Assembly: GCF_014633365.1 (NCBI RefSeq)
Contig: NC_068345.1
Span: 13,586,058-13,650,057 of the forward strand
DNA: 64,000 nt
Direction of reading: 5' to 3'
Source: Diospyros lotus
Taxonomy: Eukaryota; Streptophyta; Magnoliopsida; Ericales; Ebenaceae
Below, one piece after another: positions 55,876 to 64,000 of this stretch. The notes below the pieces were generated by a model. It did not search any database and had not been told where the DNA came from. It saw only the letters and a list, made by a program, of their open reading frames with translations. Positions within the stretch are counted from its first letter, which is position 1. Each line of letters starts with the position of its first letter. A program made the position numbers and the translations under genes.

Positions 55876-56566
55876 TCAATATGCTTCCATCCCTCTTAAC
55901 AAGTGGGGCTTATCATTTATGCCACAACTTGACGGCATTTCGTTATTGGGTGGGTGTCAATTTTGTTACCATGTGATTGCATGAGATGTGTTTTGAGAAC
56001 TGTATTCATCTTCCTATAAGAGTTTTTGACTCCTCGTGACCAAGCAGAATGAATAAACAAATATCACACAAAACAAGGCTCTTGTTTGGAGAATCAATGG
56101 AAGGTAAACACATCTTCAAGAAGAATCTTATGAAAAATATAATCATAGATGGAAATGAGGTACAGTTCGTGTTTTCCAAAGAAAGAAAGGGATACCAAAT
56201 ATCTAGAAATATTGTGTACTAATCATAGATTCATAGAATCACTCACACCTGCAATAAGTATGGAATGAATTAATCACCATACTTAAGAAAGGTTAGAAAG
56301 GATGTCCAAAAATTCCTGCTATTAGAGGGGCCACAAAAGCACGTATCTAAGTAGATCATGAATTCACACCAAAACGAACCGACGAAAAGACAAATAGAAA
56401 ATTTTGACAAAAATAAAGATCTCCCAAGAGTAAGTTTTGGGGAATGGGGGGTGGGCAACAAGAATCTAAATAAATATTTTTTGTTTACCTAAATACAACA
56501 TACACTGGGGGTCTCTGAGCAAATCTAAAGACTATAGAAGGTTACACCACAGTTGAAAAGGGCTTT
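55876..56566. other. Shared 3' flank of UGT (plus) and SMU1-like gene (minus)
   Basis: About 690 bp between two convergent stop codons, expected to hold both 3' UTRs. No overlap or other feature visible. Confidence 0.6.
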
Positions 56567-57653
56567 TCAAGGCTTCCACAATTTCATCGTGCAGTCTTCA
56601 CTGTATGTAGCAACAAGGTTTCTGTGTGGATGGTGAGTGATCCCAATTACATCCTTCTCGTGTACCTGCCAAATTAGAAAATATTATGGGCCGACTCACT
56701 TGTGCCAAAACCTGAGACCTGATATAAATATCACATCTGTAAATTCAATATTTATCAAATCTCAACTTCCTAATCCTTTTTTTCTTTGCTTAGTAACTAA
56801 TTCATTAAAGATAAATACATAAAACTTCCCCTGCCCCCCGGTTACATTGCACAACTTTTGTATATAAATAAATATACAGAGTACACTTATTGAAGATAAG
56901 ACAAGGGATAAAGCAAAAATAGTTTTATTAGTGAGAAGAATACTAGCAGAATCCCTCTTTGACAAGAGTGGATGGAATGAAACAATTTTTTAGCGAAAGA
57001 GGTAGAGGAAGATCAACAAATACTTGGTTGGTAGATATGATGAGTTATAAGAGCTTTACAGTAATATACCATAGATGGACATGATTGGTGAGATAGAGTT
57101 CATATAGCTGACTCCATGTGATGACGGAATTAAGCCCTGATATATTGTTCTTGTTTTTACTCATTATTAAGTTCTAGAAAATTAGACCGCATAGCTTTTG
57201 TTCATGAAACTTGTAATAGAGTTGCATTAAAATTTCATTAGTAACCTGTTGGTATCTTAAAGTCAAACTATTATAAATTAATTTAATTTTGTAACTTGCC
57301 CCTATAAGATATTAACCGGGCAAAAAAATAAATACAGAAACATTAGAAAAAAAAAACTGCCCTCTCTCTCTCTCTCTCTCTCACAGAACGTAGTTACTAG
57401 AGATAAATCACGCAACATGTGACTGCCAACACTACTCCCACCATCCATCTCACTCTCTTAATCAAATCCATAGAACAATCCCAAACCACAGCCTACTATA
57501 ACATCACATTACACTGTAATTTCATCCCCTTCCCCCAAAGAAAGAAAAAAAAAGTAAAAATTAGGGAAAAGTAAGGAAAATGACATGAAGTAAAAGCTTA
57601 CCTTCATTAAGTACTCCAGTTTACCAGATTGGTGGCTGAAGCAGTATATATTT
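56567..57653 (-). CDS. WD40 splicing factor SMU1-like, last two exons
   Basis: SMU1 is a LisH/CTLH and WD40 protein of the spliceosome B complex that acts with RED. Exon 57653-57602 (52 bp) encodes [17 protein letters not shown]; after a GT-AG intron (GTAAGCTTTT at 57601, CTAATTTGGCAG ending 56666), exon 56665-56567 encodes [32 protein letters not shown] and TGA. These are the final WD40 blade and end of SMU1. Frames and phases agree. I looked for the preceding exon (CVSPKGEWIYC-like) upstream to about 59 kb and did not see it, so the rest of this gene of about 510 aa lies further right or outside the window. It converges with the UGT gene. Confidence 0.8.
56666..57601 (-). other. Intron of the SMU1-like gene
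   Basis: 936 bp. Contains a SINE-like 3' fragment (57079-57152) and a CT microsatellite (57362-57382). Confidence 0.75.
57079..57152 (+). mobile_element. SINE-like 3' fragment, second copy
   Basis: Related to 12705-12790 (GGTGAG[GA]TAGA[AG]TT, GC[CT]GAC[CT], GATAT[AG]TT...GTT). Lies in the SMU1-like intron, antisense to the gene. Confidence 0.45.
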
Positions 57654-57809
57654 CTGCATCAAGTTTGCAAGTTTTCAGTTAAAAGCATAACCGTAAATAC
57701 GAGTATATAATTTGAAATGACATAGCAGCAACATGATTCTCGATATAAAATATATGGGATCTACCCCTCTTTCCACAGCTTAGGCTTTTACAGGTTTAAG
57801 ATGAAATGA

Positions 57810-57935
57810 TGATTACTGGTTCAACTTGTCATTAGAGCAAAAAGATCTCATATTCAAACCTCACCACCTATCTAATAATAATATTTGTGTGCCCGAGATC
57901 CTAGCTATACATGAGAGGGGATTGTTATGAACATA
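57810..57935 (+). mobile_element. Possible tRNA-SINE remnant
   Basis: GTTCAACTTGTCATTAGAGC, then CTCATATTCAAACCTCACC resembling a decayed B-box, about 40 bp apart, and AATAATAATA later. No TSD was established. Confidence 0.3.
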
Positions 57936-59772
57936 AAATAAAAGATTTACCACCTCTCTAGCAACTTCAGATTTTGGACGAGATGACGGTTAATAATTTA
58001 ACTGAAAATCACGAAAGCATTCAAATAAACAATAAGAGAATAGGCAAGTAGAACTCATTTATAGTTCGTTGTTCACTCTGCATAGAATAATGGATATGGC
58101 ATGGATGCTACTCAGTAAATGGAAAAAAGAAGAAAGAGAATCATATTCATATGTACTCTTGGAAATACCATTATTATGGTGTATATATAGATTTCCAGAT
58201 TAAACAAATGATCTCAACATGCACTTCCTTCAGCATGTCAACTCAGCCAAGGATCATAGCTTTAGAATCTACATCAATTAGATGTGTGGAATGTATCATC
58301 AAATATTTAATATGATTCCACAAAATCTGGTTTTGTTCAAGTAACAGATTCTAGTCAATTGAAAGGAGCTTTTGATCAATCTAGAGATAATTTGGATTCC
58401 ATTAGCAATGAGGATTCAGAACTGGTGGTTGGCTTTTATTACTCAGTGCTTTTATATATAGAGATTTGAGGGAAAGGAATGCGAAATTGACAGGTGCACC
58501 AAGTAGGAGGCGGCCATCTTCTATTGATTCATCATCAATTAACCATTTCGAAACGTGAGGACTTTCACTTTCCTTCTCTTTTGTGATTGCCACCCAGCTA
58601 TTTTTGTTCTTAACGTAGTCATCCATTCCAACTTCATTTAACGAATAATGATATTTTAAATGGGTCGAGTAAGGAAAATGTAAAATGTCTCCACATTGAC
58701 TTTAACATCACATTAATTGTGAAAACTAAAACAAGGACATTTTGGATATTTTCCTCACTTGGTCAATGAATTCACCCCCCCCCCCCCCCCTCCTTTTCTT
58801 TTTGCTAGAAAGGAGGACAGAGCCGGGAAAAATTCTTGTTTATTTGTTTTCCCTCTTCAATGGCAAACAGACTACAATATGCCTTTTAATACAGTAATAC
58901 AAGTGTAATTGACAAAAAATATAATGGACTGGGCCAGGTTACACAGAGCAGGAGAGCCCATAAGGCCAGGCCCAGATGGGCTGGGCCGGGCTGAACAAAC
59001 CTGCAAGCCAACCTACCTGTCCAGCATTTTTTTGTTTTTCAATAATACAAAAATTTTATAAAATCCATAAAAAATTTATATGTTCAATAATAAGGTGCCA
59101 AACACGAACTCTTTTCTTGGGAAAAAAAAAAAAAACTAAAATACAGTTAATTTTGTAAAATTAAAAATTCAATTAATTTTTGAAGACAACATATCTTAAC
59201 TAAAATGTTGACAAAAACATATTATGTGAAAGTGTAAAATTGTAATAATAAACTATAAAAATATTGACAACGAGATGTAAAAGAGATAAAGTTAGAGAGC
59301 AAAATAATAGAGAGATGAAGAGTTAGTGAGAGGAGCAATTGAGATCCAATTTTCCACCATTTATAGACTTAGGCTTTTGACCATGACCTTGACCAAGTTG
59401 CTCCTCAACTTGATGGATCTGTTGTACCAATGGGGACAACAGGAGCTAAGGCGATACTGAATATAAGACCTTGATTCTGCCATTGATATTGTTGAATCAT
59501 TGGTGAACCACTCCAATCCTAAGGAATCCTATAGCATCATTCAGAGTAGGATTTTTACAATGATAGATGACAGAAGGGCTAGCTCCAGGGACCCATGAGA
59601 GCAAGAACAAGCCATCAACTAGCAAGAACAGCTACAAGGGCAAGAAGTTCAACAAGTAGGATAGCTTCAATCTAAAGGAATGCTTCTTATGGTTAGAGAT
59701 TGCGCTAAGAGGATGATAACAGAAAGAAGAGTTTGGGAATTCCATAAGGAAAATGCATTGGATTATACAATG
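57936..59772. other. Mostly intron/intergenic, no firm gene
   Basis: AT-rich with few features. A 74-codon minus frame (58402-58626) is hydrophilic but matches nothing I know. A C16 run lies at 58775-58790. 58930-59000 is GC-rich with GGGC[CT]GGG phrases. 59390-59700 is more balanced in composition with no domain found. Earlier exons of the SMU1-like gene were not found here. Confidence 0.4.
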
Positions 59773-59786
59773 AGAAATATAGTTCT

Positions 59787-59963
59787 ATGCTCCTCGGGTA
59801 CAGATCAAGTGGTTGGACCATGATAAACTGGGATTCGTAACAGTAGGTCATGGGTTCGACTCCTTACCTTGCACAATGAGGCAAAGCCTCCACCTGGGAT
59901 TTACCTTCTCTGTCGAAATCGAGGGCATAAACGGTAGGGGACCACGCAAAGGCGATAATCCCA
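59787..59963 (+). mobile_element. tRNA-derived SINE, 177 bp, 14-bp TSD
   Basis: A-box-like GATCAAGTGGTTGGACC at about 59803 and B-box GGGTTCGACTCC at about 59851. AGAAATATAGTTCT is exactly duplicated at 59773-59786 and 59964-59977. It ends GATAATCCCA with no poly(A). It is unrelated in body to the SINE at 49988. Confidence 0.87.
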
Positions 59964-59977
59964 AGAAATATAGTTCT

Positions 59978-60591
59978 GCTGGATAAATTTATTTACTAAG
60001 TTCACACATCAATAATACAGGTATAAGTTCTGTAGTTGCTGGGCAAGGGTGACAAAAATGAGTCCATAGATCCACTTGGGTCAGGTCATGTTATTTAGGG
60101 TGACAGAAGTACACAAAACATTAAGCTACTTTATTCATCAAATGCAATGAAGATGAACTAGAAAGGTGATTGATTTGTGACATCTCCTTTCAACCAGAAA
60201 AAACCAATTTCTAGAACTTTCCTTTCATTTTTCTTGTGATTCTTCTAAGCAGAAACTTAGGGAAGGTTATAAAGGACCAAATCAACCAGGCAAAGAAAGA
60301 AAACTTAAAGAGAAAGAACCTTCCAAGCAATCATCATATCACTTTTGAGGTCCCATGTACATTTCCTCTATTCCTTCGTCCCTTGAATAGCTTCTCAGTA
60401 ACTCCACCACTTTCAAATAACTTGAACTTTCTCTAGTCTTCATAGAATGATATAAAATGACCAAATCATCCAGGCATTTCCTATCTATTTATTTCTTTTG
60501 TTCAGGTTCAAATTTGCTTTTATACAAAATATTGTAGCATACTAAAGAAATAAGGAACTCTTTGATAATCTTTCTGCATCAATACGGTGTC
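59978..60591. other. AT-rich stretch, no feature seen
   Basis: Short frames only; no exon, repeat or domain recognised. Confidence 0.5.
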
Positions 60592-61075
60592 TGTCAGATC
60601 TGGCGTCCGACAATTTGCACCGAGTTCGGTGAGAATCCAATAGAGAGTTTAGGGAGAATTAGGGAGAACAGAGAGGGAAATAGAGAAGAATTGAGAGAGA
60701 GAGAGAGAATTTGGAGGGAGAATTCAGAATACTTCAATTGTAATTTCTGGATGCCTCCAATGGGTGCGATCAGTTTGTTTATACACTAATCCCAGCGCAC
60801 CAATCCCGCCAAAACAGAAGTACAACTGCATATAGCTTCTCTCTAAGTACAACCCCACATCAGCTATAACAACCCTCACGTGTACCGTTTATACATGACA
60901 ACTACCCCCTCAAAAAATTTCTCGTCCTCAAGAAATGCTAATAAGGCTGGCAACTTGAGGGAATTGTCTGAGTAGGTCGAGCATGGTATTCCCACGTATT
61001 ATTGTCCAGGTGGGGATTGGACCACTTTATCAGCATTTGGGTGATTGGGGCCCCATGTGTCATGTACTAGCAAGT
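60592..61075 (-). mobile_element. Ty3/gypsy 3' end: LTR and end of pol
   Basis: LTR 60592-60900 (309 bp) starts TGTCATGTATAAACGG and ends CCAGATCTGACA on the minus strand. A polypurine tract TTTTTTGAGGGGGTAGT adjoins it at 60901-60917. 60918-61075 on the minus strand encodes, with frameshifts, a TWE-like DNNTWEYH and LEDEKFFEG-like pol end. The rest of the element is missing. Confidence 0.7.
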
Positions 61076-61090
61076 AGGGGGGAGGATACT

Positions 61091-61333
61091 GTAATTAGAA
61101 TGTAATAGAGGGTAAAAGTAGTATATTAACAAAGTATGCTATAAGGGGGTTGTACTAAGTTTGTTGCTGCATTGGCAGCTTGTACATTCCTAGCACATGT
61201 AAGGGGTTACCAGCACATGGGGGAGGTTAGGATCACAGCTATAAATACAGCTGATCCAGAATATACAAAAATATTATGGAATTTCTGATTTCTTTCTCTA
61301 ATTCTCTCTATTAGAATGTAATAGAGGGTAAAA
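61091..61333 (+). repeat. LTR-like block bounded by a 24-bp direct repeat
   Basis: A purine run AGTAGGGGGGAGGA at about 61073-61086 is followed by TGTAATTAGAATG. ATTAGAATGTAATAGAGGG plus TAAAA occurs at 61094-61117 and again at 61310-61333. A TATA-like GCTATAAATACAGC is at about 61239. It looks like an LTR start next to a polypurine tract, followed by a truncated second copy. Confidence 0.4.
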
Positions 61334-61337
61334 ATAA

Positions 61338-61636
61338 TGTAGAAAAAAGAGAAAGGGAAGCGGTATTCTCATATAATTTTATTAATATGAGCAAAAATAT
61401 TTATACAAGAGATATCTTAAGAATTCTCCTAGATTTTAGTAATTATTACTACTTTGTAGGACTAAGTTACAACAAACTTAAATACAAACAAATCTAATAA
61501 AAAACTATCTAAGAAGATAAAATACAACAAGATAAATCAAAAAGATAAATTAACAGAAACGAGTAGCCCCATCACAATCAGCACACATGGTCCGGCCCAG
61601 CAGCCCATCAATCAAATAACACTAGATATTTTATCA
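61338..61636 (-). repeat. Copia 3' LTR, right-hand element
   Basis: On the minus strand it starts TGATAAAATATCTAGTG and ends TTTTTTCTACA at 61338 (299 bp). The PPT CTTGAGGGGGAG adjoins at 61637-61648. Similar to the LTR at 2633-3030 over about 120 bp. Confidence 0.8.
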
Positions 61637-61643
61637 CTCCCCC

Positions 61644-62197
61644 TCAAGCTGGTGAATGGGTATCAGCCATTCCCAACTTGCATAGAAAATCTTCAAACCG
61701 CTTAATAGGCAACCCCTTTGTTAAAAGATCAGTTAGCTGTTGTTCAGATGGTACATAGGGAATGCAAATTAACCCATTTTCTAACTTTTCTTTGATAAAA
61801 TGTCGATCTATCTCCACATGTTTGGTTCGATCATGTTGCACAAGATTATGTGCTATACTTATGGCTGACTTATTATCACAACATAATTTGATCGGCCCAT
61901 GATGAGAAATCCATAGGTCTTCCAAAATAATCTTCAACCACAACAATTCACAGAGATCTAGTGCTAGTGCCCTGAACTCAGTCTTAGCACTAGATCTTTC
62001 CACGACTCCCTATTTCTTACTCCTCCATGTACTATGTTTCCCCTAAGAAACACACAATAACCCGTTGTGGAATGTCTATCAACCATAGATCCTCCATAGT
62101 CAGCATCAGTATATTCGGTAACATCTAATTCAAAACCTGATTTAAACAAAATTCCCTTACCAGGAGTAGCCTTCAGATAACATAAAATTCGTCTCAC
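61644..62197 (-). pseudogene. Copia RNase H, frameshifted
   Basis: 62197-61964 encodes MRRILCYLKATPGKGILF, EYTDADYGGSMVDR, STTGYCVFLRGNIV; then a frameshift near 62000 and SSAKTEFRALALDLCELLWL, LCCDNKSAISIAHN, HVEIDRHFIKEKLENG, QQLTDLLTKGLPIKRF and GMADTHSPA. The TWRSKKQ segment is garbled by the shift. Confidence 0.88.
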
Positions 62198-62406
62198 AGC
62201 TTACATAAGTTTTTTTGTGGGATTATGCATAAATTGACTAATCAAACTGACTGCAAATGCAATATCCAGTTTAGTATGAGATAAGTAAATCAACCTCCCA
62301 ACCAATATCTGATATCTGCCTTTATCCACTAGTGTACAATCAGAACTAGCCATCGGTTTGCTATTGAAATCCACTAGTGTACTTGCTCATTTGCTACCCA
62401 ATAACC

Positions 62407-63255
62407 CTATTTCCTATAATAGGTCCAGAATGTACTTTCTTTGTGACAAAAAAATCTCAGCCTTTGAGTAGGCCACTTCAATCCCCAAAAATAGTTTAAG
62501 ACCCCAAGATCCTTGATCTCAAATTCCCGTGACAAATTTTCTTTAAGTTGTGCATTTTCTTCAAGATTATCCCCGGTGACTATGATGTCATCAACATATA
62601 CTAAAACAGCTGTCACTCTTCTAGTACTTGAGTGTTTCAAGAAAAGTGTATGATCACCCCTACTCTGACGATAGCCCATGTGCCCTATAGCTTTAGAAAA
62701 ATGATCAAACCATGCCCTCGGTGATTGTTCAAGCCCATAAAGGGCTTTCTTTAGTTTGCATACCTTTCTTGAAAACCCATTATCAAATCTAGGTGGTGGC
62801 TCCATAAATACCTCATCTTCTAGATCTCCATGCAAGAAAGCATTCTTGACATCAAATTGCTGTAACTTCTAGCTATAGTGTGCTGCTAGAGCCAATAGGA
62901 TTCGCACAGTTGCCATCTTTGCCACAAGTACAAATGTTTCAAGATAATCAATGCCATAAGTCTGAGCATAACCTTTAGCAACTAACCTTCTTTTATATCT
63001 CTCTAGGGTTCCATCTGCATTATATTTTAGGTTAAAGACCCATCGATAGCCTACAACCTCGACTCCCTTTGGTCTAGTAACAATGTCCCACGTATGATTC
63101 TTTTCCAAGGCCTGCATCTCCTCCTGAATTGCTTGAATCCAATTTTTATCTTTGAAAGCCTCACTAATTGTCTTAGGGATAGGAATAGTATCCAAGGAGG
63201 TTAGGAATCCCTTATGTTTAGAGGACAAATGATGGTAAGATAGGTAGTTTGTCAA
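62407..63255 (-). pseudogene. Copia reverse transcriptase, frameshifted
   Basis: 63255-62869 encodes the RT start ([53 protein letters not shown]). 62835-62407 encodes HGDLEDEVFMEPPP, KVCKLKKALYGLEQSPRAWF, VLVYVDDIIVTGDN (the catalytic YVDD box) and FEIKDLGVLNYF. The DVKNAF segment is interrupted between them, and stops follow 62407. Confidence 0.9.
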
Positions 63256-63273
63256 GAGATGTTGAGTGCAACT

Positions 63274-64000
63274 TCAGATTCCTTTTCTAAGCGAAATAGG
63301 CAGGTCCAAGTCATTAGTAAGAGGCAATGAAGTAGGTGAGGGGCAAGTGACCTCAGTACCTTGATTTGGAGGTGGTGTTGGTGCCACTGGAGACTCTGAA
63401 ATGAGCTGTTGTGTCCGTCTCTTTAAGACATAAGGAGATCCCTTGAATTGAACTGGAGAGGAGGGTAGCATTGTTGAAGGCTGTTGGTTTTGAGGAACCT
63501 GTTGCTTTTGATCATCTATGGACAAAATAGATGGATCATGAATTTGAGGCTCATGAGGTGTTCAAAATTGATAGATCAAGACTAGTATCACCATGAGGGG
63601 TGTGTTTATCTTGAACGCCAGACTTAGAGAAAAATGATTGATTCTCAATAAATGTAACATCTTTGGACACACAGAATTTCTTAGTAGCTGGATGGTAACA
63701 TTTATAGCCCTTTTGAGTGGGTGAGTAACCTAGGAGCACACATTTGAGAGCTCGAGGATCCAACTTACCCCTAAGATGTTTGGACACATGAACAAAGGCA
63801 ATACAACCAAACACTTATGAGGAAGAGGAGTATGAAACACCACTTTAGGAAAATAGGACGACAAACATTGAACCAGACTTTGATGATTAAGGAGAGTATA
63901 AGGAACAAGATTAATCAAGTAGGCAGTAGTTAACACTGCTTCTCCCCAAAAATTCTTGGGAACAAAATGATAAAGTAGAAGAGCCCTAGTGACATCGAGT
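63274..64000 (-). pseudogene. Copia integrase tail and linker
   Basis: 64000-63730 encodes LTTAYLINLVPYTLLNHQS with the preceding NFWGEAVLTT-type codons in view. 63814-63551 encodes MFGCIAFVHVSKHLRGKLDP, RALKCVLLGYSPTQKGYKCY and VSKDVTFIENQSFF. 63525-63274 is the proline-rich linker before RT. Frameshifts lie near 63815 and 63545. Confidence 0.85.

Larger units (their letters stand above)
61637..64000 (-). mobile_element. Degenerate Ty1/copia internal region, 3' half
   Basis: From the LTR rightwards on the minus strand: PPT, RNase H (61644-62197), RT (62407-63255), the integrase-RT linker and integrase tail (63274-64000). Several frameshifts divide it. The element continues past the window end, so the 5' LTR and TSD are not seen. 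Related to the left-end copia by LTR similarity. Confidence 0.85.

Noticed and set aside
54173..57653. Biosynthetic cluster of UGT, OPR-like and other genes
   Set aside because: Genes are far apart, on different strands and of unrelated pathways; the UGT neighbour is a splicing factor.
58402..58626. 74-codon minus-strand ORF (MDDYVKNKNSWVAI...)
   Set aside because: Hydrophilic and plausible as an exon, but no homologue recognised, no clear splice sites and no match to SMU1; kept only as part of the intergenic note.
56300..60000. Further SMU1 exons upstream of 57653
   Set aside because: Looked for codons of the preceding WD40 blade (CVSPKGEWIYC-like) on the minus strand and found none.

Overview
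This window is eukaryotic nuclear DNA from a flowering plant, almost certainly a eudicot. It is AT-rich, carries spliced genes of plant-specific families (an LBD transcription factor, a 12-oxophytodienoate-reductase-like enzyme, a family-1 UDP-glycosyltransferase), and most of its length is nested LTR retrotransposons primed by initiator-Met tRNA. I cannot name the species from sequence alone.

Layout. 1-10.5 kb is a retroelement nest. A rearranged Ty1/copia (minus) with its 5' LTR at 2633-3030 sits in a Ty3/gypsy gag; that gypsy's LTR (4090-5426) is split by a PIF/Harbinger-like TIR element. Next comes a copia RNase H fragment split by a complete non-autonomous LTR element (5940-10098, TSD TTGAA) that carries a long ORF of unknown function instead of gag-pol. 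10.5-14.5 kb holds the last two exons of an OPR-like gene, a 780-bp TIR element with 8-bp TSD, and a SINE-like tail next to a splice acceptor. 15-33 kb is an older nest: a degenerate Sirevirus-like copia (about 16.9-24.7 kb) with a two-exon LBD gene where much of pol should be, then copia fragments broken by a stack of LTRs that includes a 2.1-kb gypsy solo LTR (28409-30546). 33-34.9 kb is a GC-rich minisatellite field. It leads into a spliced gene with a putative gypsy-type transposon domain (34922-45419), split within its 25th codon by a young, intact Angela-like copia (34996-43177, TSD AAACG). 46-53 kb has an orphan RRM fragment, LTR pieces, a miniature LTR element with 5S-rRNA-like LTRs (48288-48824, TSD CTTGA), a tRNA-derived SINE, a degenerate plant-transposon-protein ORF and a MITE. 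54-58 kb is the gene-bearing part: an intact two-exon UGT85-like gene (54173-55875, plus) and the last two exons of an SMU1-like WD40 splicing factor (minus). The right end has another SINE with a 14-bp TSD, a gypsy 3' end and the 3' half of a degenerate copia.

The host genes are functionally unrelated: oxylipin-type reductase, organ-boundary transcription factor, small-molecule glucosyltransferase, splicing factor. There is no biosynthetic cluster, operon or CRISPR. The biology of interest is in the mobile elements: the nesting gives a relative chronology, and several non-autonomous elements carry captured or unexplained coding sequence.
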